DNA of 64,000 bases from positions 1 to 64,000 of the forward strand of contig NZ_JAAONY010000002.1 of the NCBI RefSeq assembly GCF_011602085.1. The letters are read 5' to 3'. This DNA is from Pseudoteredinibacter isoporae (GTDB lineage: Bacteria > Pseudomonadota > Gammaproteobacteria > Pseudomonadales > Cellvibrionaceae). The notes beneath the pieces were generated by a model that was given only the letters and a program-made list of their open reading frames with translations, ran no database searches and was not told the origin of the DNA. Shown one piece after another: positions 8,672 to 18,077 of this stretch. A program made the translations under genes and the position numbers. The stretch's first letter is position 1; every line of letters starts with the position of its first letter.

Positions 8672-9262
8672 TCAGTTATCGATGGCCCGCGCAGTTGGTA
8701 GTACGAGGATGTCGCCGTTGGATAGAGTTTGCGGCGCGTTTGCACTCAAGAGTCCGTTGCTTGGCTCGCCAATGATCTGAGTGTTAGGCCTTTCCTTGAG
8801 TAATAAGGTAAGAAACTCTCCGGTTCTGGCTGTATTTTTATTGAGCAATACCGCAACCGGAGTATTTATTGGTATTGAACTACTGATTGCCGCACCCTGC
8901 ACGGCTCTCAGTTTTTGCACATGATCTTTGCTGCCGATACCAATGCCCTCTGGGGTAACCCAGTTGAAAAGTTCCAGGCCTTGGTTATCTCTAACGCCAG
9001 ACAAACGACCATGCGGCAGCAAGGGATAGATCATATCCAGGAAAGCATATAGCTTGCCTCCGCTGTGGTCGCGCAGATCAATTACCCAGGCATTAGCCGC
9101 TATAAGATTAGTGTAATCAAGAGCGTTCAACTTTTCCCCGTCAATCAATATTGTTTTCACCAGAGCCTCGATTTCCAGAACCCTGGCTTCCAGAGTGCTT
9201 CGACGTGTTGCCTGCCCAGGATCAAGCATAGATTTTGAGCCAAAAGTTCTATTCATCCTCAC
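8672..9262 (-). pseudogene. S41 (tail-specific-protease-like) peptidase remnant
   Basis: 196 codons. The segment WVIDLRDHSGGKLYAFLD and the later IIGEPSNGLLSANAPQTLSN are typical of the catalytic domain of C-terminal-processing (S41) peptidases. The protein lacks any signal peptide or N-terminal domain and stops soon after the TARAID block, short of the usual C-terminal strands. Where related proteins read T-A-S-S-G-E around the nucleophile, this reads T-A-R-T-G-E, so the catalytic Ser is gone. I read it as a decayed, truncated copy, although it keeps an open frame and could still be expressed. Confidence 0.6.
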
Positions 9263-9424
9263 GCAGGACTTCAGGTAAGCTTGCTACGCTTGCAGTGTAA
9301 GACTCCTTTGAAATACGTGAGCCCTGTCACTCTCACTCAGCTGTATTCATCAAGGAATCCGCTTGTCTTTGTCTGCAAACTTTCGGACCCATTTGATAAA
9401 CAATAACGAAAAAGGATAGGGAAA

Positions 9425-10396
9425 ATGTCCATAAAAACTGTATCTGTCACACTACTCAGCTGCGTACTCAGCGTGTCGCTACAGGCACGCGAAGTGGTGT
9501 CTCCAGATTTACTGACGGCAACTGAGAATGCCGTTTTTACTGATGATGGTCGCTATTTTGTTGCGGGCAGCGATGGCATTCATGAAATTCGGGATGAGCC
9601 CGCTGCGAACTGCGCCCAGGATTTCAATAGCGATCTGTATGTCTGCCCATTGGTGGCGCCTGCACTGGAGAATGAATCCTGTATTTTCCGTGGTATGACG
9701 ACCGATGGCACTTACTTGTATGCGTCCTGTGCGGTTCATCCCAAGAACAATACCCTCTTTCCTGCGACTCGTTCGGCACTCTTCCGGGTTTTGCCGGGAA
9801 CCGATGGCGTTGACGAGCTGATAACTCGGGACTTCGATGATGTTCTTGTGCCGAATGGAATGGCGGTTGGAATGGATGGCAGTTTGTATCTAAGCGATAC
9901 CAATGCCAGTCTGGGTATTTTGAAAAAAACCGCCATTGTGAAGCTGACGTTTACCGATGAAACGACTCTGGATTTTGTGACCGAGCCCTGGTTACCCGCC
10001 TCACCACTCTATTCACTTCCCAATGGGCTTCAGATAGATGGCGATACGGTGTATTTTGTGGGTGGCCATAATCTTTGGAAAATCAAGATTCGTGGGGATG
10101 GCAGCGCCGGCTTTCCCATTTTGACATACCACACCCATGGGGTGACCAAGCTGATGGATGATTTGGTTATTTTGCCGAACGCAATTGCCGTCGCTGAGTT
10201 TGGTTTAATCAATGGTTTGGGGTTTAATAAAATCGTCTTGATCAAACGCCGAGGCTTTGGTTTTCCCCGAAAGATTCTTACCGGTTTAACCCAGCTTTCG
10301 AGTCTCGCCTGGGAAGAAGGCGATTTATTTACACCGGGCAGTTTTGTGGGAACCAGTTTCCTACAAGGTGGCCTACACGAATTTGAACGCCACTAG
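9425..10396 (+). CDS. Exported SMP-30/gluconolactonase-like beta-propeller protein
   Basis: 323 aa with an N-terminal signal peptide ending near LQA-RE (about residue 21). The body has repeated propeller-type segments such as GMTTDGTYLYASC, PNGMAVGMDGSLYLSDTNAS and LPNGLQIDGDTVYFVGGHN, similar to SMP-30/LRE-like calcium-dependent lactonases and lipid-associated strictosidine-synthase-like proteins. Four Cys residues in the first third may form disulfides, in keeping with a periplasmic location. The start has an AGGATAGGGAAA ribosome region. Exact activity cannot be assigned, and it has no operon partner. Confidence 0.7.
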   Translation: MSIKTVSVTLLSCVLSVSLQAREVVSPDLLTATENAVFTDDGRYFVAGSDGIHEIRDEPAANCAQDFNSDLYVCPLVAPALENESCIFRGMTTDGTYLYASCAVHPKNNTLFPATRSALFRVLPGTDGVDELITRDFDDVLVPNGMAVGMDGSLYLSDTNASLGILKKTAIVKLTFTDETTLDFVTEPWLPASPLYSLPNGLQIDGDTVYFVGGHNLWKIKIRGDGSAGFPILTYHTHGVTKLMDDLVILPNAIAVAEFGLINGLGFNKIVLIKRRGFGFPRKILTGLTQLSSLAWEEGDLFTPGSFVGTSFLQGGLHEFERH

Positions 10397-10696
10397 GGTT
10401 CATCAACTTGAGGGCTGCGAATTCGGTGGCGCTCAAGTCTGACCTTCGGAATCTTTCTGTTCTTTTAGCGACCGTATTTATTCATTTGCTCTCAAGTTTC
10501 CCTGCTACTCTCATTTCATACCCTCTGATCGCCAATGCATCTGTGTTGTCAGCTAAAATTCAGGGAAAAATCAGCGCAACATCAAGCTTTTAGTTCTCAA
10601 TTCGCTACCGTTAACGCTCTTCCCTCATGGAGTAAGACAAGGTTTAGCACCCAACACCTCAGCTTTATATTAATAACATTGACAATAGGAAATTTT

Positions 10697-11560
10697 ATGA
10701 AGCATATCGGCATCTCAATTCCTCTGCTGGTTTCGCTGTTTGCTGTGAGCAGTAATGGCTTTGGCGGAGAGACATCGTCAGAACTTAAAGGCCCTTATAT
10801 CGGGCAGGAACCTCCCGGATTAACCCCCAAACTGTTTACACCCGGAATCCCGTCAACGGAGTATCGTGATTGGGGCGGCAGCTTCACGCCGGATATGAAA
10901 GAGTACTACTTTGCCCGGCGAAACCATGAAACCGGCAAATCAACAATCATGGTGATTAAATCCGAGAATGATCAGTGGCAGGAATCTGTTGCCTGGCCTT
11001 CTGGCCGCAATGGTTCGATTTCACCGGACGGCAAGACGATGCATATTGGGAAATACTATCGAACGCGTATTGATAACGGTTGGTCGGATTTGAAAAATCT
11101 TGGCGGTCCCTTTGACGACTACCGTATTATGCGTTTGACGACCTCAAAGAAAGGCACTTATGTGTTTGATGAGGTTGGCAATGATGGCGACGGAATTCTT
11201 CGATATTCCCGGCTGATTAATGGCAAGCGCGAAGCGCCGAAAGCCTTTGGAAAGCAAATTAATACCGGGAAATGGACCGCCCACCCCTTTATCGCCCCGG
11301 ATGAGTCCTATGTGATTTGGGACAGCGAACGCGACGGTGGATACGGAGACAGCGATATGTACATCAGTTTTCGACAGGCTGATGGTTCCTGGGGCGCAGC
11401 GATCAACTTTGGAGAGAAGATCAACACCGATGGTGAAGACGGTGGAGGATACGTGACGCCTGACGGTAAATACCTCCTCTATTGCCGCCGCTGTACCCCG
11501 CCCAATTTCGAGATAATGTGGGTGGACGCGAAGATCATCGAAACCCTTCGGCCGGAGTAA
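10697..11560 (+). CDS. Exported WD40-like (PD40) beta-propeller protein
   Basis: 287 aa from ATG 10697, preceded by AGGA at a proper distance; upstream codons in the same frame lack a ribosome site and spoil the signal peptide. The signal peptide (about 1-23) is followed by PD40-type repeats, seen as DWGGSFTPDMKEYYFARR, SISPDGKTMHIGKYYR, HPFIAPDESYVIWDSERDGG and GYVTPDGKYLLYCRR. These are found in TolB-like and OmpA-associated propeller proteins of unknown substrate. A C-terminal CRRC pair is notable. It stands alone between two unrelated genes, so function is open. Confidence 0.75.
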   Translation: MKHIGISIPLLVSLFAVSSNGFGGETSSELKGPYIGQEPPGLTPKLFTPGIPSTEYRDWGGSFTPDMKEYYFARRNHETGKSTIMVIKSENDQWQESVAWPSGRNGSISPDGKTMHIGKYYRTRIDNGWSDLKNLGGPFDDYRIMRLTTSKKGTYVFDEVGNDGDGILRYSRLINGKREAPKAFGKQINTGKWTAHPFIAPDESYVIWDSERDGGYGDSDMYISFRQADGSWGAAINFGEKINTDGEDGGGYVTPDGKYLLYCRRCTPPNFEIMWVDAKIIETLRPE

Positions 11561-11785
11561 GGAATCTGTCCCAGCCATAGAAGGCTGGGACGTTTGCCAA
11601 CCCCTTGTCTGCGCTGAAAGGCCAGGCTCTCATCCCTTGTTAAGAAGCACCGCTTGTATATCGCCACCAATCAAACTAATGACGTAATGTCGTCTAATTT
11701 TGAGCCAAACGACCTATTCTATTGCCGCGACACCTTGGGTATTCTGCCGTATTGAAAATGATCTATTAACCTTCGGAATTTGTAC

Positions 11786-11956
11786 GTGCGTGAATCCCTA
11801 CAGGAATTAGGATGTGTTCTAGTCGGCTTGGCGCTCATCGCTGTGGCGTATCTCTATTTGCATGGTTATGAATTGGAATCCGCGGGTATGTTCTCTTTGG
11901 CCGGCTTTTTGGAAGCCGTGTACTGGATCGACTTTTTCAGATTAATTGGCCATTAA
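11786..11956 (+). CDS. Possible 56-aa single-pass membrane peptide
   Basis: A GTG-initiated frame that encodes one strongly hydrophobic segment (CVLVGLALIAVAYLYLHGYE) followed by an amphipathic, aromatic tail (GFLEAVYWIDFFRLIGH). The ribosome site is weak (no clean AGGAG) and I recognise no family. Support is the coherent membrane-helix pattern in an otherwise empty 900-bp stretch. It may be a chance frame. Confidence 0.4.
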   Translation: MRESLQELGCVLVGLALIAVAYLYLHGYELESAGMFSLAGFLEAVYWIDFFRLIGH

Positions 11957-12508
11957 AGGCTTGCAAGGTTTCTTACTTAAGCCTCTGAGTTTCACGTATA
12001 TTTCTCTTCTGCCTTTTCCCTTTCCGGGTGTTTCTGCCTGTGTACGTTTGTTTGTGTATTCTCCGATTTTCGGCTGCTTATTGTGAATCAACATCACACT
12101 TTTGGGGTTTCGGCAAGTGAGCGATGAGCACCCTTCCCGATTTCGGGCGCTTCTTTGTGCGGGTTTCTACACGAAAAGTCGGATGCCTATGAGCCAGTTT
12201 TGTGTGCCACTCTGGTAAGTTTCATACCTTTCACTCAGAGTTTTAAGCGGCAACTCATAGCTAAGTATCCTGTTTTTAAAGGCTAAATGAGGACTTAGTG
12301 AAAACTAATGGCCCTTGATAATTTTATTCAATAGCTGCTATTGCACTAATTAATTACCGCAATAAATTCGCCCTTCATATACTGAAAAGACTTCGACTTA
12401 CCCAACTGCTGTATCACAAAGCACTCGATTAAAGAGATAAAAACAGGGATGCCAAGTTGAAGCGTGAGACAAACCAACCACATGTAATGCTAAAAAAAGG
12501 TGAAAGGT
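11957..12508. promoter_or_regulatory. Upstream region of katG, no gene seen
   Basis: No credible coding frame. The region presumably carries the katG promoter. The most striking element is the palindrome CAATAG-CTG-CTATTG at 12329-12343. Its ATAG...CTAT ends recall OxyR half-sites, but the 3-nt spacing differs from the 7-nt spacing of known OxyR sites, so the binding protein is unknown. The katG ribosome site AAGGTG lies 5 nt or more before ATG 12509. Confidence 0.4.
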
Positions 12509-14797
12509 ATGAAGCTGCGATCTGTTATAAAACGGTCATCCTTGGCGAGTGTTATCGCTCTGCTTGTTTCCTCCGGTGCGGCCTTTGCAGAGTCCAAGGA
12601 AATCAGTAAGCCGAAAGGTGCTGCGGGTTCCGGGAAGTTTGCTGCAGGCCAGGCCAAGACCAATCAATTTTGGTGGCCTGATCAATTGAATTTAGCGCCA
12701 TTGCGCGATCACGATGGCCGCTCCAACCCCTATGGTGAAGACTTCAGTTACGCTCGAGCCTTCCAGAATCTGGATATGGCCGCACTGAAAAAAGACCTGA
12801 ATGACATGATGACCACTTCCCAGGACTGGTGGCCTGCTGATTGGGGGCATTATGGTCCCTTGTTTATTCGCTTGTCCTGGCACAGTGCTGGTACCTATCG
12901 CACACTGGATGGTCGCGGCGGCGGCGATGGCGGCCAAATGCGTTTCAATCCCCTCAATAGCTGGCCGGATAATGGTAATCTGGATAAAGCCAAACGCCTG
13001 TTGTGGCCTATTAAGCAGAAATACGGTCAAAGCATTTCCTGGGGCGATTTGATGGTACTGTCTGGTACCGTTGCCCTTGAGAACATGGGCTTTAAAACCT
13101 ACGGTTTTGCCGGTGGCCGTTCAGATGACTGGGAACCCGACCTGGTGTACTGGGGACCGGAAGTGGAAATGCTGGCCAGCGATCGTCATGAAAAAAATGG
13201 CAAGCTAAAACGCCCTCTCGGCGCCACTCATATGGGTTTGATTTACGTAAACCCGGAAGGCCCTCGTGGCAAACCGGATCCGAAAGGTTCGGCGCGTAAC
13301 ATTCGCATCGCCTTTGGCCGCATGGCCATGAACGATGAAGAAACCGTCGCGTTGGTTGCCGGTGGTCACACCTTCGGTAAGATGCACGGTGCTCACAAAG
13401 CAGGTAAATGCGTTGGTGCCGATCCAGGTGCTGCCGGTGTTGAAGAGCAAGGCCTGGGCTGGAAAAACAAATGCGGTAAAGGTCATTCTGAAGATACCGT
13501 AACCAGTGGCCTTGAAGGTGCCTGGACACAAGCGCCCACTAAGTGGACAACGCTGTATCTGCAAAATCTGTTGAACTTCGATTGGAAACAAACTCGCAGC
13601 CCCGCCGGCGCGATTCAATGGGTTCCTACCGATGAGTCCTTGCACAAAACTGTGCCGGATGCGCACGTAAAAGGTAAGTTTAATCCTCCCGTGATGACAA
13701 CGGCGGATTTGGCTCTGAAATACGATCCAGCTTACAAGAAAATTGCGGAGCGTTTTCTTGCTAACCCTGAAGAGTATCGTCTGGCCTTCGCCAAGGCATG
13801 GTTCAAACTCACCCACCGCGATATGGGACCGCGTGCCCGTTACCTGGGTAACAATGTGCCTGCCGAAGCCTTGATCTGGCAAGATCCCGTACCCTCAGTT
13901 CAACACGCCCTGATTGACAGCGGCGACATCAAGCGGCTGAAGAGCAGTATCCTGAAAAGCGGTTTAAGCACTTCTGAACTTGTGCGTACGGCTTGGGCTT
14001 CTGCGGCGAGCTTCCGCGCTTCCGATAAACGCGGTGGTGCCAATGGTGCACGCATTGCGTTGGCTCCGCAGAAAGACTGGGCAGTGAATAATCCGAAGGA
14101 ACTGGCCAAAGCGCTGTCGAAACTGGAAAAGGTTCAAAAGCAGTTCAATAAGAACGCGGCAAAAGGTAAGCAGGTTTCCCTGGCGGACGTCATTGTTCTG
14201 GGTGGTGCCGCTGCCATTGAAAAAGCTGCAAAAGATGCCGGTGTGACTGTGACGGTTCCTTTCAGCCCTGGTCGTGGCGACGCCACTCAGGCGCAAACTG
14301 ATGTGAAATCCTTTGCCTTGTTGGAGCCCAAAGCGGATGCTTTCCGTAACTACTTCAACGCCAAGAGCGCTTATCGTAGCCCGGCTGAGATGTTGGTTGA
14401 TCGTGCCGAGCAGCTCAATCTGAGCGTTCCAGAAATGACAGCGTTGATTGGTGGCCTGCGTGTACTGGGTGCCAACTCAAATGGTTCCAAACACGGTGTG
14501 TTTACCGACAAGCCTGGCGTATTGAGTAACGATTTCTTCGTGAATCTGCTGGATATGTCTACTCAATGGAAGAAGTCAAAAACCGATGGTTTGTATGACG
14601 GCCTGGATCGCAAAACCGGCAAGAAGAAGTACAGCGCTACAACGGTTGATTTGATCTTCGGTTCCAACTCTGAACTGCGTGCCATTGCCGAGGTGTATGC
14701 CTACGACAACTCCAAGAAAAAGTTTGCGGAGGATTTCGTAAAAGCCTGGGCCAAGGTCATGCAACTGGATCGTTTTGATATGCGTCACGAACTTTAA
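12509..14797 (+). CDS. katG: Periplasmic catalase-peroxidase
   Basis: 762 aa. Removes hydrogen peroxide by catalase and peroxidase chemistry on one haem. ATG 12509 has AAGGTG in the right place; a GTG three codons earlier is less likely. A signal peptide (about 1-27, ending GAAFA-ES) places it in the periplasm, like KatP/KatG2 rather than cytosolic KatG. Distal Arg121, Trp124 and His125 lie in [11 protein letters not shown], and proximal His287 in [10 protein letters not shown]. The Trp124-Tyr246-Met272 positions that form the catalase-enabling crosslink are all present, at a constant offset of 17 from M. tuberculosis KatG. The inactive second peroxidase-like domain follows from about residue 440. 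Transcribed alone, with a terminator at 14891. Confidence 0.95.
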   Translation: MKLRSVIKRSSLASVIALLVSSGAAFAESKEISKPKGAAGSGKFAAGQAKTNQFWWPDQLNLAPLRDHDGRSNPYGEDFSYARAFQNLDMAALKKDLNDMMTTSQDWWPADWGHYGPLFIRLSWHSAGTYRTLDGRGGGDGGQMRFNPLNSWPDNGNLDKAKRLLWPIKQKYGQSISWGDLMVLSGTVALENMGFKTYGFAGGRSDDWEPDLVYWGPEVEMLASDRHEKNGKLKRPLGATHMGLIYVNPEGPRGKPDPKGSARNIRIAFGRMAMNDEETVALVAGGHTFGKMHGAHKAGKCVGADPGAAGVEEQGLGWKNKCGKGHSEDTVTSGLEGAWTQAPTKWTTLYLQNLLNFDWKQTRSPAGAIQWVPTDESLHKTVPDAHVKGKFNPPVMTTADLALKYDPAYKKIAERFLANPEEYRLAFAKAWFKLTHRDMGPRARYLGNNVPAEALIWQDPVPSVQHALIDSGDIKRLKSSILKSGLSTSELVRTAWASAASFRASDKRGGANGARIALAPQKDWAVNNPKELAKALSKLEKVQKQFNKNAAKGKQVSLADVIVLGGAAAIEKAAKDAGVTVTVPFSPGRGDATQAQTDVKSFALLEPKADAFRNYFNAKSAYRSPAEMLVDRAEQLNLSVPEMTALIGGLRVLGANSNGSKHGVFTDKPGVLSNDFFVNLLDMSTQWKKSKTDGLYDGLDRKTGKKKYSATTVDLIFGSNSELRAIAEVYAYDNSKKKFAEDFVKAWAKVMQLDRFDMRHEL

Positions 14798-14890
14798 GCC
14801 CAGAGTAGTACTCTCCCTGTTCGGCATCCACCCTGGCGGAACAGGAGAGCATTAGTAGTCTTAGATCTTTAAATCGTCTAAGTTAAGTTA

Positions 14891-14916
14891 GCTCCCCGTA
14901 ACGGGGAGCATTTTTT
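14891..14916 (+). terminator. Intrinsic terminator of katG
   Basis: Perfect 8-bp stem GCTCCCCG/CGGGGAGC around TAA, followed by A and six T residues. It lies between katG and the convergent permease gene; a T tract is present only for the plus strand. Confidence 0.85.
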
Positions 14917-14948
14917 ATGGTGCTTAAGCGTTTATTATTGGTATAGAG

Positions 14949-17375
14949 TTATTCGTATCTTAATGATTGCACTGGACGCTGACGCGCCACCCGCCAGGCA
15001 TGAATGGATACAATGCTCCAGGCCATCAGAATGGCAACCCCAACTGCTATCATGACAAAAGGCAGAATTGAGCTAATGGATTCCGGGAAGAAATCAATGT
15101 ACAGGCCTGCGGCAAGATAGCTCAAGGGAACAGCCAACAAGACTGACCATAGAACCGGCTGTGAAATTTGCCAAACCAATAAGCCGATCACCTGCCCCAG
15201 ATTGGCGCCAAGCACTTTGCGTATACCGATCTCTCGTGTACGTCGGCGAGCCATAAACGCTGCCAAGCCAAACAAACCAATGAGTGACAGCATCAAGGCG
15301 ACGCCCGCAAAACCCGTAATGACGGCATTGATACCTTCCGCAATGCGATAAAACAGGCGGAAGTAATAATCCAGAAACTTGCTCTGAATGGGATAATTCG
15401 GGATCAGAGTCTTCCAGGTCTGTTCAGTGTTGAGTACGCCCTGCTGTCGCTGTTCTGCGATCAAGTGAACAGACAGATACTTATAGCTTTGCGGCCGCAC
15501 CATAAACCCCGTTGGCGGGATGGCTTGATGAACGCCAAAGAAGTAACTGTCTGCGACCACGCCAATAATTTGATACTGTCGCTCACTCGGGAATTTCTCA
15601 TCAAATATCTTGTAGAATGTAACCCCGATAGCCGCTTCCGCCGAGCTGATTCCCAGCTTTTTAATCAGCCGTTCATTCACTATCACATTAACGGTAGCAC
15701 GATCGTCGTCAAAGATATCTTGTGAACGTTGCTCTTCAAAACTTCGTCCGGCTATCAAGCGCTGGCGATAGTTTTGCAAGTAATCGTAATCCACCGACAC
15801 AAACGCGACATCGAAACGCCCCGCTTCATCGCCAGCCTGCTTGCTGACATCACGGTAGTGACCTGCGGAATGAAACGGCACAGCACTCGATAGACTCACG
15901 GCCGCCACACCATCTTGATTCAGGAGCTGTTGTTTTAGAGCTTCCCGTTTCGACACAATTTCATCGATATCCAAGCGTTCCAGAACCAGAGTGTCATTTT
16001 TATTGAAGCTCGCGCTGAGATCCTGCATTTTCAAATTTTGAAAATATACCACCATGACCATTGCTAACATAAAGATCGACAGGGAAAACTGGGCGGCGAT
16101 CAAGACGTTTCGAAACCACTGTGTACCACCGGCGCCGTCTGTAGAACCTCGTAAGCAGTCTATCGGGTGGTGACGTGAGATTTGATAAGCAGGATAAGCG
16201 CCAGCCCCCAAGCCAACCAATAATGTGACGCCGATGGCATAAGGAAGAATACGGCCATAACTCAGTTCGACGGCTTTACCCATGCCGGAGTTATACAAAG
16301 GCACCAACCATTCTATCGCCGCAAGGGCCAGTAACATGGCAAAGCTGGCGATTGTCAGACTTTCAATTAAAAACTGTTGCAGGAGTTGTCTTCGGCTCGC
16401 GCCAAGTGCCTTACGCAAACCCACCTCGCGAATGCGCCCCAGACTTTGGGCAGCGGCCAGATTGGTGTAGTTCAAGGCGGCAATTATTAAGACCATCAAG
16501 CCCAAAACTTGAGCAGCAATCAAAACCGGAAAACCCATTGCATCCCAAACCATGGTATTGGCGATGATTAAGGGGCGGACTCTCAGTGCCTCTGTATACT
16601 CTCTGGCTTCATCGGGAGTGTGCGCGTCAAACATGGCATCCGCTTCCTGTTGCAGCCAATTGGCGTCACGGTTCTCCGGTAGAAGCACATAGATCGCCGC
16701 CGAGTTGTTCCCCATCTCCCCTTCTTCAGTGAACTTGCTGATTTGAGTCAGTGCGCGATACGTGGCAATCAAACTCAGTGCGTATTTAGGGCGCAAATCT
16801 GAATTAAGATGACTGTCGGCGGCTACATCTTCAATAACCGCGCTGATCTGCAAAGGAAGCGACTGTTCAACTTTGATCTGTCGGCCCAGCACATCAACAC
16901 GGCCGAATAACATCTCGGCGGTGCTGCGCGTCACAATCAAACCATCGGGACGGTCGAGTGCTGTTTCATCACCATGGATATATTGAAAATTGAAAATGCG
17001 CGTAAAATCGGTATCAACAAAACGCGCACCTAAATAGTAGTTTTCATTCTCAACCGTAAATTGCTTGATTCGATGCACCGCGCGGGCAACGGCTTCCAAT
17101 TCAGGCAGACGATTTCTGATCAGCGGGCCATAGGCTGTAGAAGAATCCGGGTACAGACCAATAGATTCTCCCGAGGTGGGCGCGAATTTACTGGCCAGGG
17201 TGTAAATCCGTTCGCGCTTGTCAAACATGTGATCGTGGTTTTCTTCATAGGCGGTGAGCAAAACCGAAAACATAAAAATCAATAAACCCAGTGTTAAACC
17301 GACAATATTGATCAGTGCAAACAACTTGTTTTTCAGAAGGTTTCGTACCGCGATGGTGATGTAGCTGAAAATCAT
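14949..17375 (-). CDS. ABC transporter permease, double MacB/FtsX domain
   Basis: 808 aa, the membrane part of a MacB-type exporter. An N-terminal membrane helix (about 18-40) is followed by a periplasmic MacB-PCD domain (about 45-245), FtsX helices near 285-400, a second anchor around 428-450, a second periplasmic domain, and a C-terminal FtsX unit (about 680-800, with the REIGIRKVLGANLGQVIGLL motif). The sequence is a tandem duplication of the half-size MacB permease arrangement; the matching segment in the first half is REVGLRKALGASRRQLLQQF. The ATPase is a separate gene 9 bp upstream and the adaptor precedes that. Such pumps move peptides, antibiotics or envelope components powered from the cytoplasm; the substrate here is unknown. 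Expression is predicted to depend on sigma54 (see 19469). Confidence 0.88.
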   Translation of the reverse strand: MIFSYITIAVRNLLKNKLFALINIVGLTLGLLIFMFSVLLTAYEENHDHMFDKRERIYTLASKFAPTSGESIGLYPDSSTAYGPLIRNRLPELEAVARAVHRIKQFTVENENYYLGARFVDTDFTRIFNFQYIHGDETALDRPDGLIVTRSTAEMLFGRVDVLGRQIKVEQSLPLQISAVIEDVAADSHLNSDLRPKYALSLIATYRALTQISKFTEEGEMGNNSAAIYVLLPENRDANWLQQEADAMFDAHTPDEAREYTEALRVRPLIIANTMVWDAMGFPVLIAAQVLGLMVLIIAALNYTNLAAAQSLGRIREVGLRKALGASRRQLLQQFLIESLTIASFAMLLALAAIEWLVPLYNSGMGKAVELSYGRILPYAIGVTLLVGLGAGAYPAYQISRHHPIDCLRGSTDGAGGTQWFRNVLIAAQFSLSIFMLAMVMVVYFQNLKMQDLSASFNKNDTLVLERLDIDEIVSKREALKQQLLNQDGVAAVSLSSAVPFHSAGHYRDVSKQAGDEAGRFDVAFVSVDYDYLQNYRQRLIAGRSFEEQRSQDIFDDDRATVNVIVNERLIKKLGISSAEAAIGVTFYKIFDEKFPSERQYQIIGVVADSYFFGVHQAIPPTGFMVRPQSYKYLSVHLIAEQRQQGVLNTEQTWKTLIPNYPIQSKFLDYYFRLFYRIAEGINAVITGFAGVALMLSLIGLFGLAAFMARRRTREIGIRKVLGANLGQVIGLLVWQISQPVLWSVLLAVPLSYLAAGLYIDFFPESISSILPFVMIAVGVAILMAWSIVSIHAWRVARQRPVQSLRYE

Positions 17376-17384
17376 GATTGACTC

Positions 17385-18068
17385 CTAGGAAACCGCACGC
17401 AGGTTTTCAGCGAGAATTTGGCCATCAAACAGATTGATGCAACGTCGCGCATAGTCCGCATGGGCCGAGGAGTGAGTCACCATTATAATGCCGGTTCCTT
17501 CACGATTAAGAGCTTGCAACATTTTCATGACTTCCTGACCATGATTGCTGTCCAGGTTTCCTGTGGGTTCATCAGCGAGGATCAAGCTGGGCTTGGCCAC
17601 CACAGCGCGAGCAACAGCTACCCGCTGTTGCTGACCACCGGAAAGTTGCCCGGGGCGGTGATCTGCGCGATGGGCAATCCCGACTCGATCCATGACCTCC
17701 GCTACTTGCTTGCGGCGTTGTTTGCCAGGAATATTGTGGTATTGCAGTGCCAGTTCAATGTTTTCGCGCACACTGAGTTCATCAATAAGATTGAAATTCT
17801 GGAAGATAAAACCGATATTTTCTTTTCTCAGCTGGCCCAGCTGACTTTCACTGTAGCCACTGATCTCTTCGCCGTTGAAAAAATACTGACCAGAAGTCGG
17901 CTGATCCAACATGCCCAGAATGTTCAGCAAGGTTGATTTGCCACAGCCCGAGGGGCCCATAATGGCAACAAACTCGCCCTCTTCCATTTCCAGATCGACT
18001 TGATTGAGTGCAATGGTTTCAATCTCGTCACCGCGATAGCTCTTGCACAACTGTTGAAGTTTAATCAC
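17385..18068 (-). CDS. ABC transporter ATP-binding protein (MacB/LolD type)
   Basis: 227 aa ATPase that energises the permease encoded immediately downstream. Walker A GPSGCGKST at about 38-46, Q-loop in FIFQNFNLIDELSV, signature LSGGQQQRVAVARA, Walker B LILADEPTGNLD, and H-loop in MVTHSSAHADYA. Length and the extra loop near YSESQLGQLRKENIGFIFQ are typical of the MacB/LolD/FtsE subfamily. Middle gene of a three-gene operon with 9-bp spacers either side. Confidence 0.92.
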   Translation of the reverse strand: MIKLQQLCKSYRGDEIETIALNQVDLEMEEGEFVAIMGPSGCGKSTLLNILGMLDQPTSGQYFFNGEEISGYSESQLGQLRKENIGFIFQNFNLIDELSVRENIELALQYHNIPGKQRRKQVAEVMDRVGIAHRADHRPGQLSGGQQQRVAVARAVVAKPSLILADEPTGNLDSNHGQEVMKMLQALNREGTGIIMVTHSSAHADYARRCINLFDGQILAENLRAVS

Positions 18069-18077
18069 TGTTCTCTC

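Noticed and set aside
12329-12343. OxyR site
   Set aside because: Half-sites are three bases apart rather than seven and are not repeated; kept only as an unidentified palindrome.
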